Shown here in pieces: positions 1 through 7,507 of a stretch of 8,728 nt of DNA. The notes beneath the pieces were generated by a model. That model saw only the letters and a program-made list of their open reading frames with translations, was not told where the DNA came from and ran no database searches. The DNA comes from Faecalimonas sp. (GTDB taxonomy: Bacteria; Bacillota_A; Clostridia; Lachnospirales; Lachnospiraceae), in contig JAPFCT010000277.1 of the NCBI GenBank assembly GCA_026169575.1, forward strand, positions 1-8,728, written 5' to 3'. Within the stretch, counting starts at the first letter, position 1. Every line of letters starts with the position of its first letter. The translations under genes and the position numbers were made by a program.

Positions 1-599
1 GTCTTCACACAGAGCCCGGAGGATTCTGACAGTTCCTGCCGTGTGCTGTCCACATAGAGGACTCCGTTTTTTGCGTATTTTGTGTAAGTTTCCACAAGAT
101 AAAACGCCAGCCGGTCTGCCCCTTGTAAAAATAAAAACGCCCGACTGTTCTTGCCCTGTTCAAACAGGTAATGTCCCATGATCTTTGCTTCCAGCTTCAG
201 AGCACGGATATCGGAATTCAGCCAGCGGGCATATTTTTCTTTTGCTATTTTTACGATCGTACACGGTGTGACCGTCTCAAGTGTTGTACAGTAACGGTCG
301 AGATCCATAATGACCTCCATGCCGCCCATCGCATAGACCCCTTCAAATCTCATAAAATCATAAGTGATCCCATAGATCCGGTAGTCTGTCGCTTTGATCA
401 TTCCTCGTCCTATGATATAGATAGTATCAACCGGCGTGTTCTCTTTGACAAAGACCACGCCGGCATCAAGTTCTACGATCTGAAAAGAATCCATCAGCCA
501 TACCGGTGCACTGTAAAAATACTCTTCAAACCGCTCCCGTTTCTTTTTATCGATCTCATTCAGAAACGGAAGCACCTGATATAAATATTTGCATTCCAT
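1..599 (-). CDS. Crp/Fnr-family transcriptional regulator, 3' end cut by window edge
   Basis: I read this frame directly from the minus strand. It is open from ATG at 599 to the left edge (199 full codons) with no stop, so the C-terminus is missing. Residues about 35-125 look like a cyclic-nucleotide-binding-type beta-barrel: the VELDAGVVFVKENTPVDTIYIIGRGMIKAT stretch is reproduced here only by its ends, VELDAG (42-47) and YIIGRG (61-66), and GGMEVIMD lies at 92-99. A long dimerisation-type helix follows at about 130-150. Residues 184-199 (DSTRQELSESSG then LCVK) match the start of the winged-helix DNA-binding domain. The usual Crp phosphate-binding Gly-Glu and Arg-Ser-Ala residues are not visible, so the ligand is probably not cAMP. 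The start lies 4 bases after the stop of the lipoprotein gene and has no strong Shine-Dalgarno, which suggests translational coupling. It is a candidate regulator of this operon. Family call is firm; ligand and targets are unknown. Confidence 0.85.
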   Translation of the reverse strand, partial: MECKYLYQVLPFLNEIDKKKRERFEEYFYSAPVWLMDSFQIVELDAGVVFVKENTPVDTIYIIGRGMIKATDYRIYGITYDFMRFEGVYAMGGMEVIMDLDRYCTTLETVTPCTIVKIAKEKYARWLNSDIRALKLEAKIMGHYLFEQGKNSRAFLFLQGADRLAFYLVETYTKYAKNGVLYVDSTRQELSESSGLCVK

Positions 600-603
600 G
601 CGC

Positions 604-1719
604 TTATTTGATCAGTTCTACCTTTACGATCTCTGCCGGAACACCTGTTGCATCTTCTGCAACTGTATCATTTTCTACCTTGATTGATCCGTCTTTTAAT
701 TTTGCGTACAGCTCATCGTATTTTTCCTGAGTAAATTTTGTAAATTTAGAAGTTTCCATTGGAAGCTGAATTCCGTCATCTTTTGCACTTAAGTTCAGTG
801 TTGTTCCACCTGCAAAGTTTCCGTCATAGTAGCTTGCAACTGCATCATATACAGAATCTCCGAGGTTCTTCATAGCAGAAGTGATAACTGTATCAGACTC
901 TACTGACTGGTCTACATCGACACCGATCACTACTTTTCCTGCTGTCTCTGCAGCTTTCATTACAGAGTTACCAACTCCACCGCCACATGCGAAGATACAT
1001 TCTGTTCCTTCATTGTACCATGCTGCTGCCTTTGCATTGTTTTCCGGAGAAGCATCGAAGTTTCCTACATATGTGTACTTCACTGAGACATCTCCTGCTG
1101 CAAGTCCTAAGTCTTTTACTGCTGCATCTGCTCCCTGGATAAATCCATATCCGTAACGGATAACTGCAGGAACTGCGATTCCACCCATGAAACCAAGATT
1201 TCTATAACCTTCTGTCACTGCTGCGTAACCTGCAAGATATCCTGCCTGCTCTTCTGCATAGAAGATAGAAAGTACATTGTCTTCCAGTTTCGCTTCCCCG
1301 TCTTTTACCGGCTGTGCATCGATGATGATGAAAGATACATCCGGATATTTTGTCTGTGCTTCGTATACCGGCACTTCAAAGAGGAATCCCGGTGTTGCGA
1401 TCACTTTTGCTCCGCCTTTGACAGCGAGATCGATCGCATTTAAACATGCCTCGTCAGATTTTTCTGCAGGTTTGTAATATTTGTAAGTGATGTCATGCTC
1501 TTTCGCATATTTCTCCAGACCTTCCCATGATCCCTGGTTGAACGATTTGTCATCGATTGTTCCTACGTCTGTGATCAGCGCCAGCTCATATCCACCTTTG
1601 GAATCCTTCTTGTCACCATCCTTTGCAGTATCCTCTGCACCTGGTTTCTTCACTGCACATGCAGCCATGCTCATTACCATGACTCCCGCTAAGATCAGAC
1701 TTAAAATTTTCTTTTTCAT
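604..1719 (-). CDS. BMP/PnrA-family nucleoside-binding lipoprotein of an ABC importer
   Basis: The 371-residue product is the extracellular substrate-binding component of a nucleoside ABC importer. Residues 1-21 form a lipoprotein signal: a Lys-rich start, a hydrophobic stretch, and Met-Ala-Ala-Cys ending at Cys21, the expected lipidation site. A charged Asp/Lys-rich linker (about 23-42) leads into the binding fold. Family landmarks are DVGTIDDKSFNQ (51-62), EEQAGYLAG (156-164), FMGG (177-180), ACGGGVGNSVMKAAE (244-258) and VIGVDVDQ (264-271). In the family the Asp residues at the start and in the GVDVDQ segment line the nucleoside pocket. The start has AAAAGGAG at 1728-1735, 8 bases upstream. 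It lies 21 bases after deoC and just before the Crp/Fnr gene, away from its ATPase and permeases (3869-7453). It resembles Bacillus NupN (YufN) and Treponema PnrA. Which nucleoside is bound cannot be read from sequence. Confidence 0.93.
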   Translation of the reverse strand: MKKKILSLILAGVMVMSMAACAVKKPGAEDTAKDGDKKDSKGGYELALITDVGTIDDKSFNQGSWEGLEKYAKEHDITYKYYKPAEKSDEACLNAIDLAVKGGAKVIATPGFLFEVPVYEAQTKYPDVSFIIIDAQPVKDGEAKLEDNVLSIFYAEEQAGYLAGYAAVTEGYRNLGFMGGIAVPAVIRYGYGFIQGADAAVKDLGLAAGDVSVKYTYVGNFDASPENNAKAAAWYNEGTECIFACGGGVGNSVMKAAETAGKVVIGVDVDQSVESDTVITSAMKNLGDSVYDAVASYYDGNFAGGTTLNLSAKDDGIQLPMETSKFTKFTQEKYDELYAKLKDGSIKVENDTVAEDATGVPAEIVKVELIK

Positions 1720-1740
1720 ATTAAGTTCTCCTTTTCTTTT

Positions 1741-2406
1741 TTAATATTCACTTGTCTTATGACCTTGAATCAATTTTACTGCGGAACTTGTTCCGATTCT
1801 GTCACAGCCTTCCTGAAGAAATGCTTCCAGATCTTCCACCGTCTTCACTCCTCCGGCTGCTTTCATCTTCACATGTTCACCGATATGTTCTTTGAACAGG
1901 CGGATATCCGAAAGTGTAGCGCCCGCGGTTCCAAATCCGGTGGAAGTCTTAATGTAATCTGCACCTGCCGCTGTCACAGCTTTGCACATCGCAATTTTTT
2001 CTTCTTCCGTCAGATAGCATGTCTCGATGATCACTTTTAAGATCTTATCTCCGACAACTTCCTTTAATGCTGCGATTTCTCTTTCTACCGCCGCATAGTC
2101 ACCATTTTTCACATCGGAAATATTGATGACCATATCGATCTCAGATGCACCGTCCTCAAGCGCTTTCTTTGTCTCTGCGACTTTCGCCTCTGTTACACTG
2201 TATCCAAGAGGGAATCCTACAACAGTACAGATATTGATCTTATCCCCGTATGCCTCCTTCACTCTCTGAATATAGCATGGCGGAATGCATACCGAAGCAG
2301 TCTGATACTCCACTGCCTCATCGCACAGTTTCTGAATGTCCTCCCATGTGGCAAATGCTTTCAGCTGTGTGTGGTCCACATGTCCCATGATTTCCTTTTC
2401 TGTCAT
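1741..2406 (-). CDS. deoC: Deoxyribose-phosphate aldolase
   Basis: This class I aldolase cleaves 2-deoxy-D-ribose-5-phosphate to D-glyceraldehyde-3-phosphate and acetaldehyde, the last step of deoxynucleoside breakdown. The 221-residue length fits the short Bacillus-type DeoC. Visible motifs are DHTQLK (11-16), the EIDMVINI strand with catalytic-type Asp91 (89-96), YIKTSTGF with the Schiff-base Lys153 (151-158), and MKAAGGVKT with the second active-site Lys182 (181-189). The C-terminal RIGTSSAVKL matches the phosphate-binding end of the barrel. I chose ATG at 2406 because AAAGGAG sits 6 bases upstream. The same frame extends to an ATG at 2427, but that start would place the Shine-Dalgarno inside the gene and adds residues (MLRKENV) not expected in the family. 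It follows pdp after a 115-base gap and precedes the lipoprotein gene by 21 bases. Confidence 0.96.
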   Translation of the reverse strand: MTEKEIMGHVDHTQLKAFATWEDIQKLCDEAVEYQTASVCIPPCYIQRVKEAYGDKINICTVVGFPLGYSVTEAKVAETKKALEDGASEIDMVINISDVKNGDYAAVEREIAALKEVVGDKILKVIIETCYLTEEEKIAMCKAVTAAGADYIKTSTGFGTAGATLSDIRLFKEHIGEHVKMKAAGGVKTVEDLEAFLQEGCDRIGTSSAVKLIQGHKTSEY

Positions 2407-2412
2407 CACGTT

Positions 2413-2419
2413 CTCCTTT
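2413..2419 (-). promoter_or_regulatory. deoC: Shine-Dalgarno site fixing the deoC start
   Basis: The minus strand reads AAAGGAG, 6 bases before ATG 2406. This supports 2406 over the upstream in-frame ATG at 2427. Confidence 0.75.
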
Positions 2420-2429
2420 CTTAACATTT

Positions 2430-2513
2430 TTATTTTCCAAGAGGATCCGCAAAAGAGTAGCTCCTCTGCGATACCCTCTCTTCACTCTCTCCAACGGTCA
2501 CTTGTCCCTGCAT
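2430..2513 (-). other. Possible 27-residue small ORF in the pdp-deoC gap
   Basis: A minus-strand frame runs from ATG 2513 to TAA 2430-2432 and would encode a 27-residue peptide beginning MQGQVTVGES and ending YSFADPLGK. It fills most of the only sizeable intergenic gap in the operon (2407-2521). There is no clear Shine-Dalgarno before the ATG, and I recognise no family. A frame this short can arise by chance, so translation is doubtful. The same DNA contains a weak stem: AGAGGA pairs with TCCTCT across a 16-base loop, without a T-run. Confidence 0.15.
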
Positions 2514-2521
2514 ACAGATTG

Positions 2522-3847
2522 CTACGCAAGACGTTCTACCTGATCCTTTGTCACTCTCGCGTATACAAGCGGAGTCTCTTTTGCTTTCTCATCCTCGATC
2601 GTCACAGCTTCCTGATATCTCTGCTCTGCTGCCGCAAATAATTCTTCCTTATCTGCATAGAAGACTGCCATCGGCTCTCCTGCCTTTACATAATCTCCCA
2701 CTTTTTTCTTCAGGATGATTCCTGCTGCAAAATCAATCTGACTGTCTTTTGTCTCACGTCCTGCCCCTAACATGGCAGAGGCGATTCCACAGCTTTCTGT
2801 ATCCATAAAAGTAATATATCCGCTCTTCTTTGCGAGTACCTCGTGCTGATATGCTGCTTTTTCAAACTTGTCCGTATCAAAAATCACAGAGCTGTCTCCC
2901 CCCTGCGCTTCTGCCATCGCCGCGAATCTCTTTAACGCTTCTCCGTTTGCGATGACTTCTTTCACAAGAGTTCTGCATTCTTCCAGCGTACCTTTTCCTG
3001 CAAGGAAAAGCATATTCGATGCAAGCTGCACACAGACTTCTGTCAGATCTTCCGGTCCATTTCCTCTCAGAGTCTCTACCGCCTCGATCACTTCCAGACT
3101 GTTTCCGATGTTATGTCCAAGTGGAATATCCATATCTGTGATCAGCGCCACAGTCTTTCTTCCGGCATTCTCTCCGATCGCCACCATCTCTTTTGCAAGC
3201 GCGATAGAGTCGTCGATGCTCTTCATAAATGCACCGCTTCCGGTTTTTACATCAAGAAGGATACAGTCGTTTCCTGCAGCCAGCTTCTTACTCATGATCG
3301 ACACTGCAATCAGCGGAATACTGTCCACCGTCGCTGTCACATCGCGGAGCGCATACAGTTTTTTGTCCGCCGGAGCGAGATTTCCAGACTGACCGATCAC
3401 ACTCAGTCCGGTCTGATTGACTACATTGAAAAATTCTTCTCTGGAAAGCGAAGTCTGAAGCCCCGGGATCGATTCTAACTTATCCACGGTTCCTCCCGTA
3501 TGTCCAAGTCCTCTTCCCGACATCTTCGCAACCTTCACACCACATGCCGCAACGATCGGCGCGATGATCATCGTTGTCTTATCTCCAACCCCTCCGGTAG
3601 AGTGTTTATCTACCTTCACGCCAGAAATACCTGATAAATCTACCATCTCTCCGGAATGTGCGACCGCCTGCGTCATCGCAAGTGTCTCTTCCTCTGTCAT
3701 TCCTTTGAAATATACTGCCATCAGAAACGCTGACATCTGATAATCCGGAATCTCTCCTGCCACATATTCACGGATCATATACTGGATTTCCTGCTCTGTC
3801 AGTGCTTCCCCGTTTCTTTTCTTCATGATCAGATCATACATTCTCAT
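2522..3847 (-). CDS. pdp: Pyrimidine-nucleoside phosphorylase
   Basis: This cytoplasmic enzyme phosphorolyses uridine, thymidine and deoxyuridine to the free base and (deoxy)ribose-1-phosphate. The 441-residue product fits nucleoside phosphorylase family II (PyNP/thymidine phosphorylase). Residues 1-65 are the helical N-terminal domain. The phosphate-binding DKHSTGGVGDK is at 80-90 and the family signature SGRGLGHTGGTVDKLES at 110-126. The base-binding trio is Arg168, Ser183 and Lys187. Lys108, in the position reported as Met in E. coli thymidine phosphorylase, favours the broader pyrimidine-nucleoside enzyme over a strict thymidine phosphorylase. The C-terminal about 90 residues resemble the PYNP C-terminal domain. 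I chose ATG 3847 because AAAGGAG lies 11 bases upstream; an upstream GTG at 3859 overlaps that site and cannot use it. It follows the second permease by 21 bases. Confidence 0.94.
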   Translation of the reverse strand: MRMYDLIMKKRNGEALTEQEIQYMIREYVAGEIPDYQMSAFLMAVYFKGMTEEETLAMTQAVAHSGEMVDLSGISGVKVDKHSTGGVGDKTTMIIAPIVAACGVKVAKMSGRGLGHTGGTVDKLESIPGLQTSLSREEFFNVVNQTGLSVIGQSGNLAPADKKLYALRDVTATVDSIPLIAVSIMSKKLAAGNDCILLDVKTGSGAFMKSIDDSIALAKEMVAIGENAGRKTVALITDMDIPLGHNIGNSLEVIEAVETLRGNGPEDLTEVCVQLASNMLFLAGKGTLEECRTLVKEVIANGEALKRFAAMAEAQGGDSSVIFDTDKFEKAAYQHEVLAKKSGYITFMDTESCGIASAMLGAGRETKDSQIDFAAGIILKKKVGDYVKAGEPMAVFYADKEELFAAAEQRYQEAVTIEDEKAKETPLVYARVTKDQVERLA

Positions 3848-3858
3848 GATGTCTGCCA

Positions 3859-3865
3859 CTCCTTT
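3859..3865 (-). promoter_or_regulatory. pdp: Shine-Dalgarno site fixing the pdp start
   Basis: The minus strand reads AAAGGAG. Its last G is the first base of the in-frame GTG at 3859, so it can only serve ATG 3847, 11 bases downstream. That ATG gives MRMYDLI, the N-terminus expected for the family. Confidence 0.65.
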
Positions 3866-3868
3866 CTG

Positions 3869-4822
3869 TTATCTGCTTCCCTTATCGTATGGGATACCCT
3901 CTGCTCTCGGAGCCTGAGAGTTCTTAGATGAAAACGCTAAGACGATCAATGTCGCAATATACGGGATCATCTTATATACTTCATTCGGAATTGGCAGAGA
4001 TTTCAAAAATGGAATTGCAGAATATGCACTTGCCAGTGTCTTCATAATTCCAAAGAAAAATGCTGCCATTAAAATCTTATTGCTCCTCCACTGTCCGAAG
4101 ATCAGTACCGCGATCGCAAGGAAACCATATCCTGCAACGCTGGCATTAAAGTTTGTAGAAGTCGGGATAACAAAGATCAGACCTCCGATTCCACCTAACA
4201 CACCAGAGATGATAACACCGGCGTAACGGATCTTCGCTACATTGACGCCGACAGAGTCTGCCGCTCCCGGATGTTCTCCACATGCGCGGAGACGAAGTCC
4301 GAATCTGGTATGTTTGATCACATAAGCCGCCACGATAAAGATTCCGATTCCGATATAAGTTGTAATATAACAGTTCTGGAAAAACATATCCCCGATTACC
4401 GGAATATCACCAAGTACCGGAACTTTATCAATGTGAAAGGTATCTGTAAACTGTACCTGCTGTACACCCTGGATCATACGCGCTGTAAAGATTGCAAATG
4501 CCGGAGCAAACAAGTTTAACGCTGTACCACTGATCGTCTGATCCGCCTTCATATTAATAGAAGCAAACGCATGGAGCAGAGAAAACAGCCCCCCTGCAAC
4601 TGCTACGATCAAGATCGCCAGCAGGAGCAGTTTCTGTCCGCTCATCGTATCCTGGAATGTATTGATGAAGAAAATACCGACAAAGGCTCCCATGACCATA
4701 ATACCTTCCATCGCGATGTTGATGACACCGCTTCGCTCTGAATACATTGCACCGATTGCCACAATAAGAAGCGGGATCGCAAAATACATTGTCTGCTGAA
4801 TAACAAAATATACTACACTCAT
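3869..4822 (-). CDS. Nucleoside ABC transporter permease (second, YufQ/NupQ-like)
   Basis: The 317-residue membrane protein is one of two permease subunits of the importer and belongs to the BPD_transp_2 (sugar/nucleoside, branched-chain amino acid) family. Hydrophobic segments lie at about 4-24, 38-54, 65-85, 100-115, 152-169, 201-220, 231-243, 250-262 and 285-298. The family motif ERSGVINIAMEGIM is at 29-42, and the cytoplasmic coupling loop LRACGEHPGAADSVGVNV at 178-195 is where the ATPase would dock. Its ATG overlaps the previous permease's stop by one base (TAATG), with AAGGAGGG at 4829-4836, 6 bases upstream, so the two permeases are probably translated in a coupled way and pair as a heterodimer. 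It resembles Bacillus NupQ; the substrate is inferred from the neighbouring genes. Confidence 0.93.
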   Translation of the reverse strand: MSVVYFVIQQTMYFAIPLLIVAIGAMYSERSGVINIAMEGIMVMGAFVGIFFINTFQDTMSGQKLLLLAILIVAVAGGLFSLLHAFASINMKADQTISGTALNLFAPAFAIFTARMIQGVQQVQFTDTFHIDKVPVLGDIPVIGDMFFQNCYITTYIGIGIFIVAAYVIKHTRFGLRLRACGEHPGAADSVGVNVAKIRYAGVIISGVLGGIGGLIFVIPTSTNFNASVAGYGFLAIAVLIFGQWRSNKILMAAFFFGIMKTLASAYSAIPFLKSLPIPNEVYKMIPYIATLIVLAFSSKNSQAPRAEGIPYDKGSR

Positions 4823-5931
4823 TATTTGCCCTCCTTCTTATTCTTCTTCGTCGATTTCTTCATACGGATCTTATAGATCAGATTTTTAAATAACAGTGAC
4901 AGCGCTCCGCAGTAGATGATCGCAGAAATAATAATGTCGATTACTTCCGGTGCGAAATCAAACAGCTGCATGTTGTAACCGCCGACTGTGATATGTCCAA
5001 TAAACAATCCTGCAAATAAGATTCCGATCGGATTGGAAAGTCCGAGCAGCGCAACCGAGATTCCTGAGAAACCTTCCGGCGCGATCACGTCGAGCACCTG
5101 CATGTATTTTCCGGAATCTGCCAGATATAACAGCGCTCCTCCAAGTCCTGCGAGCGCACCTGCGATCACCATAGAAAGGACGATACTTCTCTTTGCATTG
5201 ATTCCGGCATATTTACTCGCATTCGGATTCTTTCCACATGCTTTCAATTCATATCCGAAAGTCGTCTTATTCAATATAATATAGATCAGGATCACACATA
5301 AAATTGCGATCAAAATACCGATATTGATATTGGTGCCCGGAAATAATTTGTCCAGCCCTGCTTTCGGAAGGTTTGCCCCGTCTGCAACTGCCATTGTCTG
5401 ATTCTTCACCTGGTCATATACCGTTCTCTGAATCAGCATGTTCACAAGATACATTCCGATATAGTTCATCATAATTGAGGAAATAACTTCATTTACATTA
5501 AAAAGTGCTTTCAGCAGCCCCGGTACCAGTCCCCAGATTGCTCCGGCAAGGATCGCTGCAAGAAGCGCTGCGAGGCAATGCAGTCCCGGTGGAAGGAATG
5601 TAAACTTCACGCCGACAAATACCGCAGCAAAAGCTCCCGCTGTAAACTGTCCGGATGCTCCAATGTTAAAAAGTCCTGTCTTAAATGCAAATCCGACAGA
5701 AAGTCCTGTCATGATGATCGGTGTTGCCAGATAGAGCATCTGCCCGATTCCCTGGATACCGTCGGTAAATCCGCCCTGAATGATCATCATAAATCCATAA
5801 TATGCCTGCTGCGGATTGCTGGACAATAAAATAATAAAACCAAATAAAAGTCCGCAGACAATCGCCAGAATGGAAGAACTAAAATTGACGATTCCGTCTC
5901 CATGCCAGATATTTTTCCATTTATTTTTCAT
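4822..5931 (-). CDS. Nucleoside ABC transporter permease (first, YufP/NupP-like)
   Basis: The 369-residue product is the other permease subunit, also of the BPD_transp_2 family. Hydrophobic segments lie at about 19-37, 66-82, 97-108, 118-142, 203-221, 249-272, 291-312 and 330-350. Family landmarks are FKTGLFNIGASGQF (83-96), NEVISSIMMNYI (147-158) and the coupling loop ELKACGKNPNASKYAGINAK (228-247). The last 15 residues are very Lys-rich, consistent with a cytoplasmic tail. The ATG at 5931 lies inside the end of the ATPase gene (11-base overlap) with AAAAGGAG at 5940-5947, 8 bases upstream. The length is close to the Bacillus NupP type and longer than the partner permease, as is usual for this pair. 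Confidence 0.93.
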   Translation of the reverse strand: MKNKWKNIWHGDGIVNFSSSILAIVCGLLFGFIILLSSNPQQAYYGFMMIIQGGFTDGIQGIGQMLYLATPIIMTGLSVGFAFKTGLFNIGASGQFTAGAFAAVFVGVKFTFLPPGLHCLAALLAAILAGAIWGLVPGLLKALFNVNEVISSIMMNYIGMYLVNMLIQRTVYDQVKNQTMAVADGANLPKAGLDKLFPGTNINIGILIAILCVILIYIILNKTTFGYELKACGKNPNASKYAGINAKRSIVLSMVIAGALAGLGGALLYLADSGKYMQVLDVIAPEGFSGISVALLGLSNPIGILFAGLFIGHITVGGYNMQLFDFAPEVIDIIISAIIYCGALSLLFKNLIYKIRMKKSTKKNKKEGK

Positions 5932-7453
5932 TCTTCACACTCCTTTTCGCACCTGCCATATAAAGGCCAAGTTCCTCTACTGTAATTTCCTTCGGATTGA
6001 CATCCGCAACAATCTCACCTTCATACATGACGACAATACGGTCGCTGACATCCATTACCTCATCTAATTCCAGAGAAACAAGCAGTACTGCTTTGCCTGC
6101 ATTTCGCTGCTCTACAAGCTGCTTGTGGATGTATTCGATCGCCCCTACATCCAGTCCGCGGACCGGCTGAACTGCGATAACAATCTCCGGATTTCTGTCA
6201 AGCTCTCTTGCAATGATCGCCTTCTGCTGATTACCGCCGGACATTCCACGTACGATACTATCCTCACCCTGCCCTGAACGGATATCAAATTTCTCGATGA
6301 GTCCCTTAGCATATTTGCGGATCGCATCAAATTTTAAGAAACCATGCTTCTGAAAGCGATCCGTGTAATAGCTTTGCAGCACAAGATTCTCCTGCAGGGA
6401 AAAATCAAGCACCAGCCCATCTTTGTGTCTGTCTTCCGGAATGTGTGCCATTCCATCCAGACACTTGCGGCGAATACTTTCTTTTGTGATATCTTTTCCA
6501 TTTAAAAGGATCTGTCCGCTTTCGATCGGAGCCAGTCCGGTAATTCCATATACAAGCTCAGACTGTCCGTTTCCATCGATTCCTGCCACACAGAGGATCT
6601 CACCTTTCCGCACCTGGAAGGATACATCCTTTACTGCGTGCTGTCCCTCATGCTTCGATGCGATGGTCAGATTCTTCACTTCCAGTACCGGCTCTCCCGG
6701 CTTCATCTCAGGCTTATCTACATGAAAGCTTACCTTTCGTCCTACCATCATCTCGGACATCTCTTCTTTGGAAGTCTGCGCCACATCGATCGTACCGATA
6801 TATTTGCCTTTCCGGAGCACACTGCACCGGTTTGCCACTTCCTTGATCTCATTCAGCTTATGTGTAATAAAGATGATCGACTTTCCTTCTGCCACAAGCT
6901 GTTTCATGACCTTCATCAATTCATGGATCTCCTGCGGTGTCAGCACAGCTGTCGGTTCATCAAAAATCAGGATATCATTGTCACAGTAAAGCATCTTTAA
7001 GATCTCAACCCTCTGCTGCATACCAACTGTAATATCAGAAATATATGCGTCCGGATCAATCTTAAATTTGTATTTTTCACTGAGTTCCATCACTTTTTTT
7101 CTGGCTGCATCCATCTTCAGTGTCCCGAATTTTGTCGTCTCTCTTCCAAGCACAATACTCTCAAGCACTGTAAAATTGTGTACCAGTTTGAAATGCTGAT
7201 GTACCATTCCGATTCCAAGATCGTTGGCATCGTTCGGGTTATTGATCTTCACCGTCTTTCCATTGATCTTGATCTCGCCTTCCTCCGGCTGGTACAGACC
7301 GAAAAGGACACTCATCAGCGTGGATTTTCCTGCCCCATTCTCACCTAACAGTGCGTGGATCTCACCCTTTTTCACCTGAAGGGTAATGTCGTCGTTCGCC
7401 TTGAAATTTCCGAACTGCTTGGTGATATGGTTCATCTCGATTACATACTCCAC
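5921..7453 (-). CDS. Nucleoside ABC transporter ATP-binding protein with two nucleotide-binding domains
   Basis: The 510-residue ATPase carries two ABC domains in one chain, as in Bacillus NupO (YufO). The first domain has Walker A GENGAGKST (37-45, Lys43), Q-loop HQHFKL (85-90), the family-type signature ITVGMQQRVEI (141-151) and Walker B ILIFDEPT (161-168). The second has a degenerate Walker A GIDGNGQSE (291-299, with Gln where Lys is normal), an intact signature RGMSGGNQQK (402-411) and IAVQPVRGLDVG (426-437), lacking the Walker B Glu. Such asymmetry is normal for this family. I chose GTG 7453 because GGAGG at 7461-7465 is 7 bases upstream and gives MEYVIEMN; the frame could extend to a GTG at 7477 with no good binding site. 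It lies 54 bases after deoB and overlaps the first permease gene by 11 bases. Confidence 0.95.
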   Translation of the reverse strand: MEYVIEMNHITKQFGNFKANDDITLQVKKGEIHALLGENGAGKSTLMSVLFGLYQPEEGEIKINGKTVKINNPNDANDLGIGMVHQHFKLVHNFTVLESIVLGRETTKFGTLKMDAARKKVMELSEKYKFKIDPDAYISDITVGMQQRVEILKMLYCDNDILIFDEPTAVLTPQEIHELMKVMKQLVAEGKSIIFITHKLNEIKEVANRCSVLRKGKYIGTIDVAQTSKEEMSEMMVGRKVSFHVDKPEMKPGEPVLEVKNLTIASKHEGQHAVKDVSFQVRKGEILCVAGIDGNGQSELVYGITGLAPIESGQILLNGKDITKESIRRKCLDGMAHIPEDRHKDGLVLDFSLQENLVLQSYYTDRFQKHGFLKFDAIRKYAKGLIEKFDIRSGQGEDSIVRGMSGGNQQKAIIARELDRNPEIVIAVQPVRGLDVGAIEYIHKQLVEQRNAGKAVLLVSLELDEVMDVSDRIVVMYEGEIVADVNPKEITVEELGLYMAGAKRSVKNEK

Positions 7454-7460
7454 TCTCTTA

Positions 7461-7465
7461 CCTCC
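7461..7465 (-). promoter_or_regulatory. Shine-Dalgarno site fixing the ATPase start
   Basis: The minus strand reads GGAGG, 7 bases before GTG 7453. The site would lie inside the gene if the upstream in-frame GTG at 7477 were used, so 7453 is preferred. Confidence 0.75.
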
Positions 7466-7507
7466 GTTTCTTTTCACTTTCTTTGTGTATTCTTCTTGTT
7501 TCTTTTG

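Noticed and set aside
171..584. 137-codon plus-strand reading frame at the left end
   Set aside because: It lies wholly antisense to the Crp/Fnr gene, whose minus-strand frame is open across 1-599 and has recognisable domains. The plus-strand product is Cys/His/Phe-rich with no family resemblance.
2868..3392. 174-codon plus-strand reading frame inside pdp
   Set aside because: It is the mirror of the pdp frame. The Ser/Ala-rich low-complexity product is typical of antisense shadows, and the minus-strand frame has all the PyNP signature residues.
6145..6330. 61-codon minus-strand frame inside the ATPase gene
   Set aside because: It is out of frame within a strongly conserved ABC domain (signature and Walker B region) and has no plausible family.
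7223..7350. Degenerate second nucleotide-binding site in the ATPase considered as a defect
   Set aside because: The degenerate Walker A and missing Walker B Glu of the C-terminal domain are a regular feature of double-domain ATPases of the sugar and nucleoside importers. I do not regard it as decay. The coordinates given are only approximate for the region considered; the relevant residues are 291-299 and 426-437.
7454..7507. Possible promoter or terminator between deoB and the ATPase gene
   Set aside because: The 54 bases are purine-rich on the coding strand, with a ribosome binding site but no convincing -35/-10 pair, hairpin or T-run.
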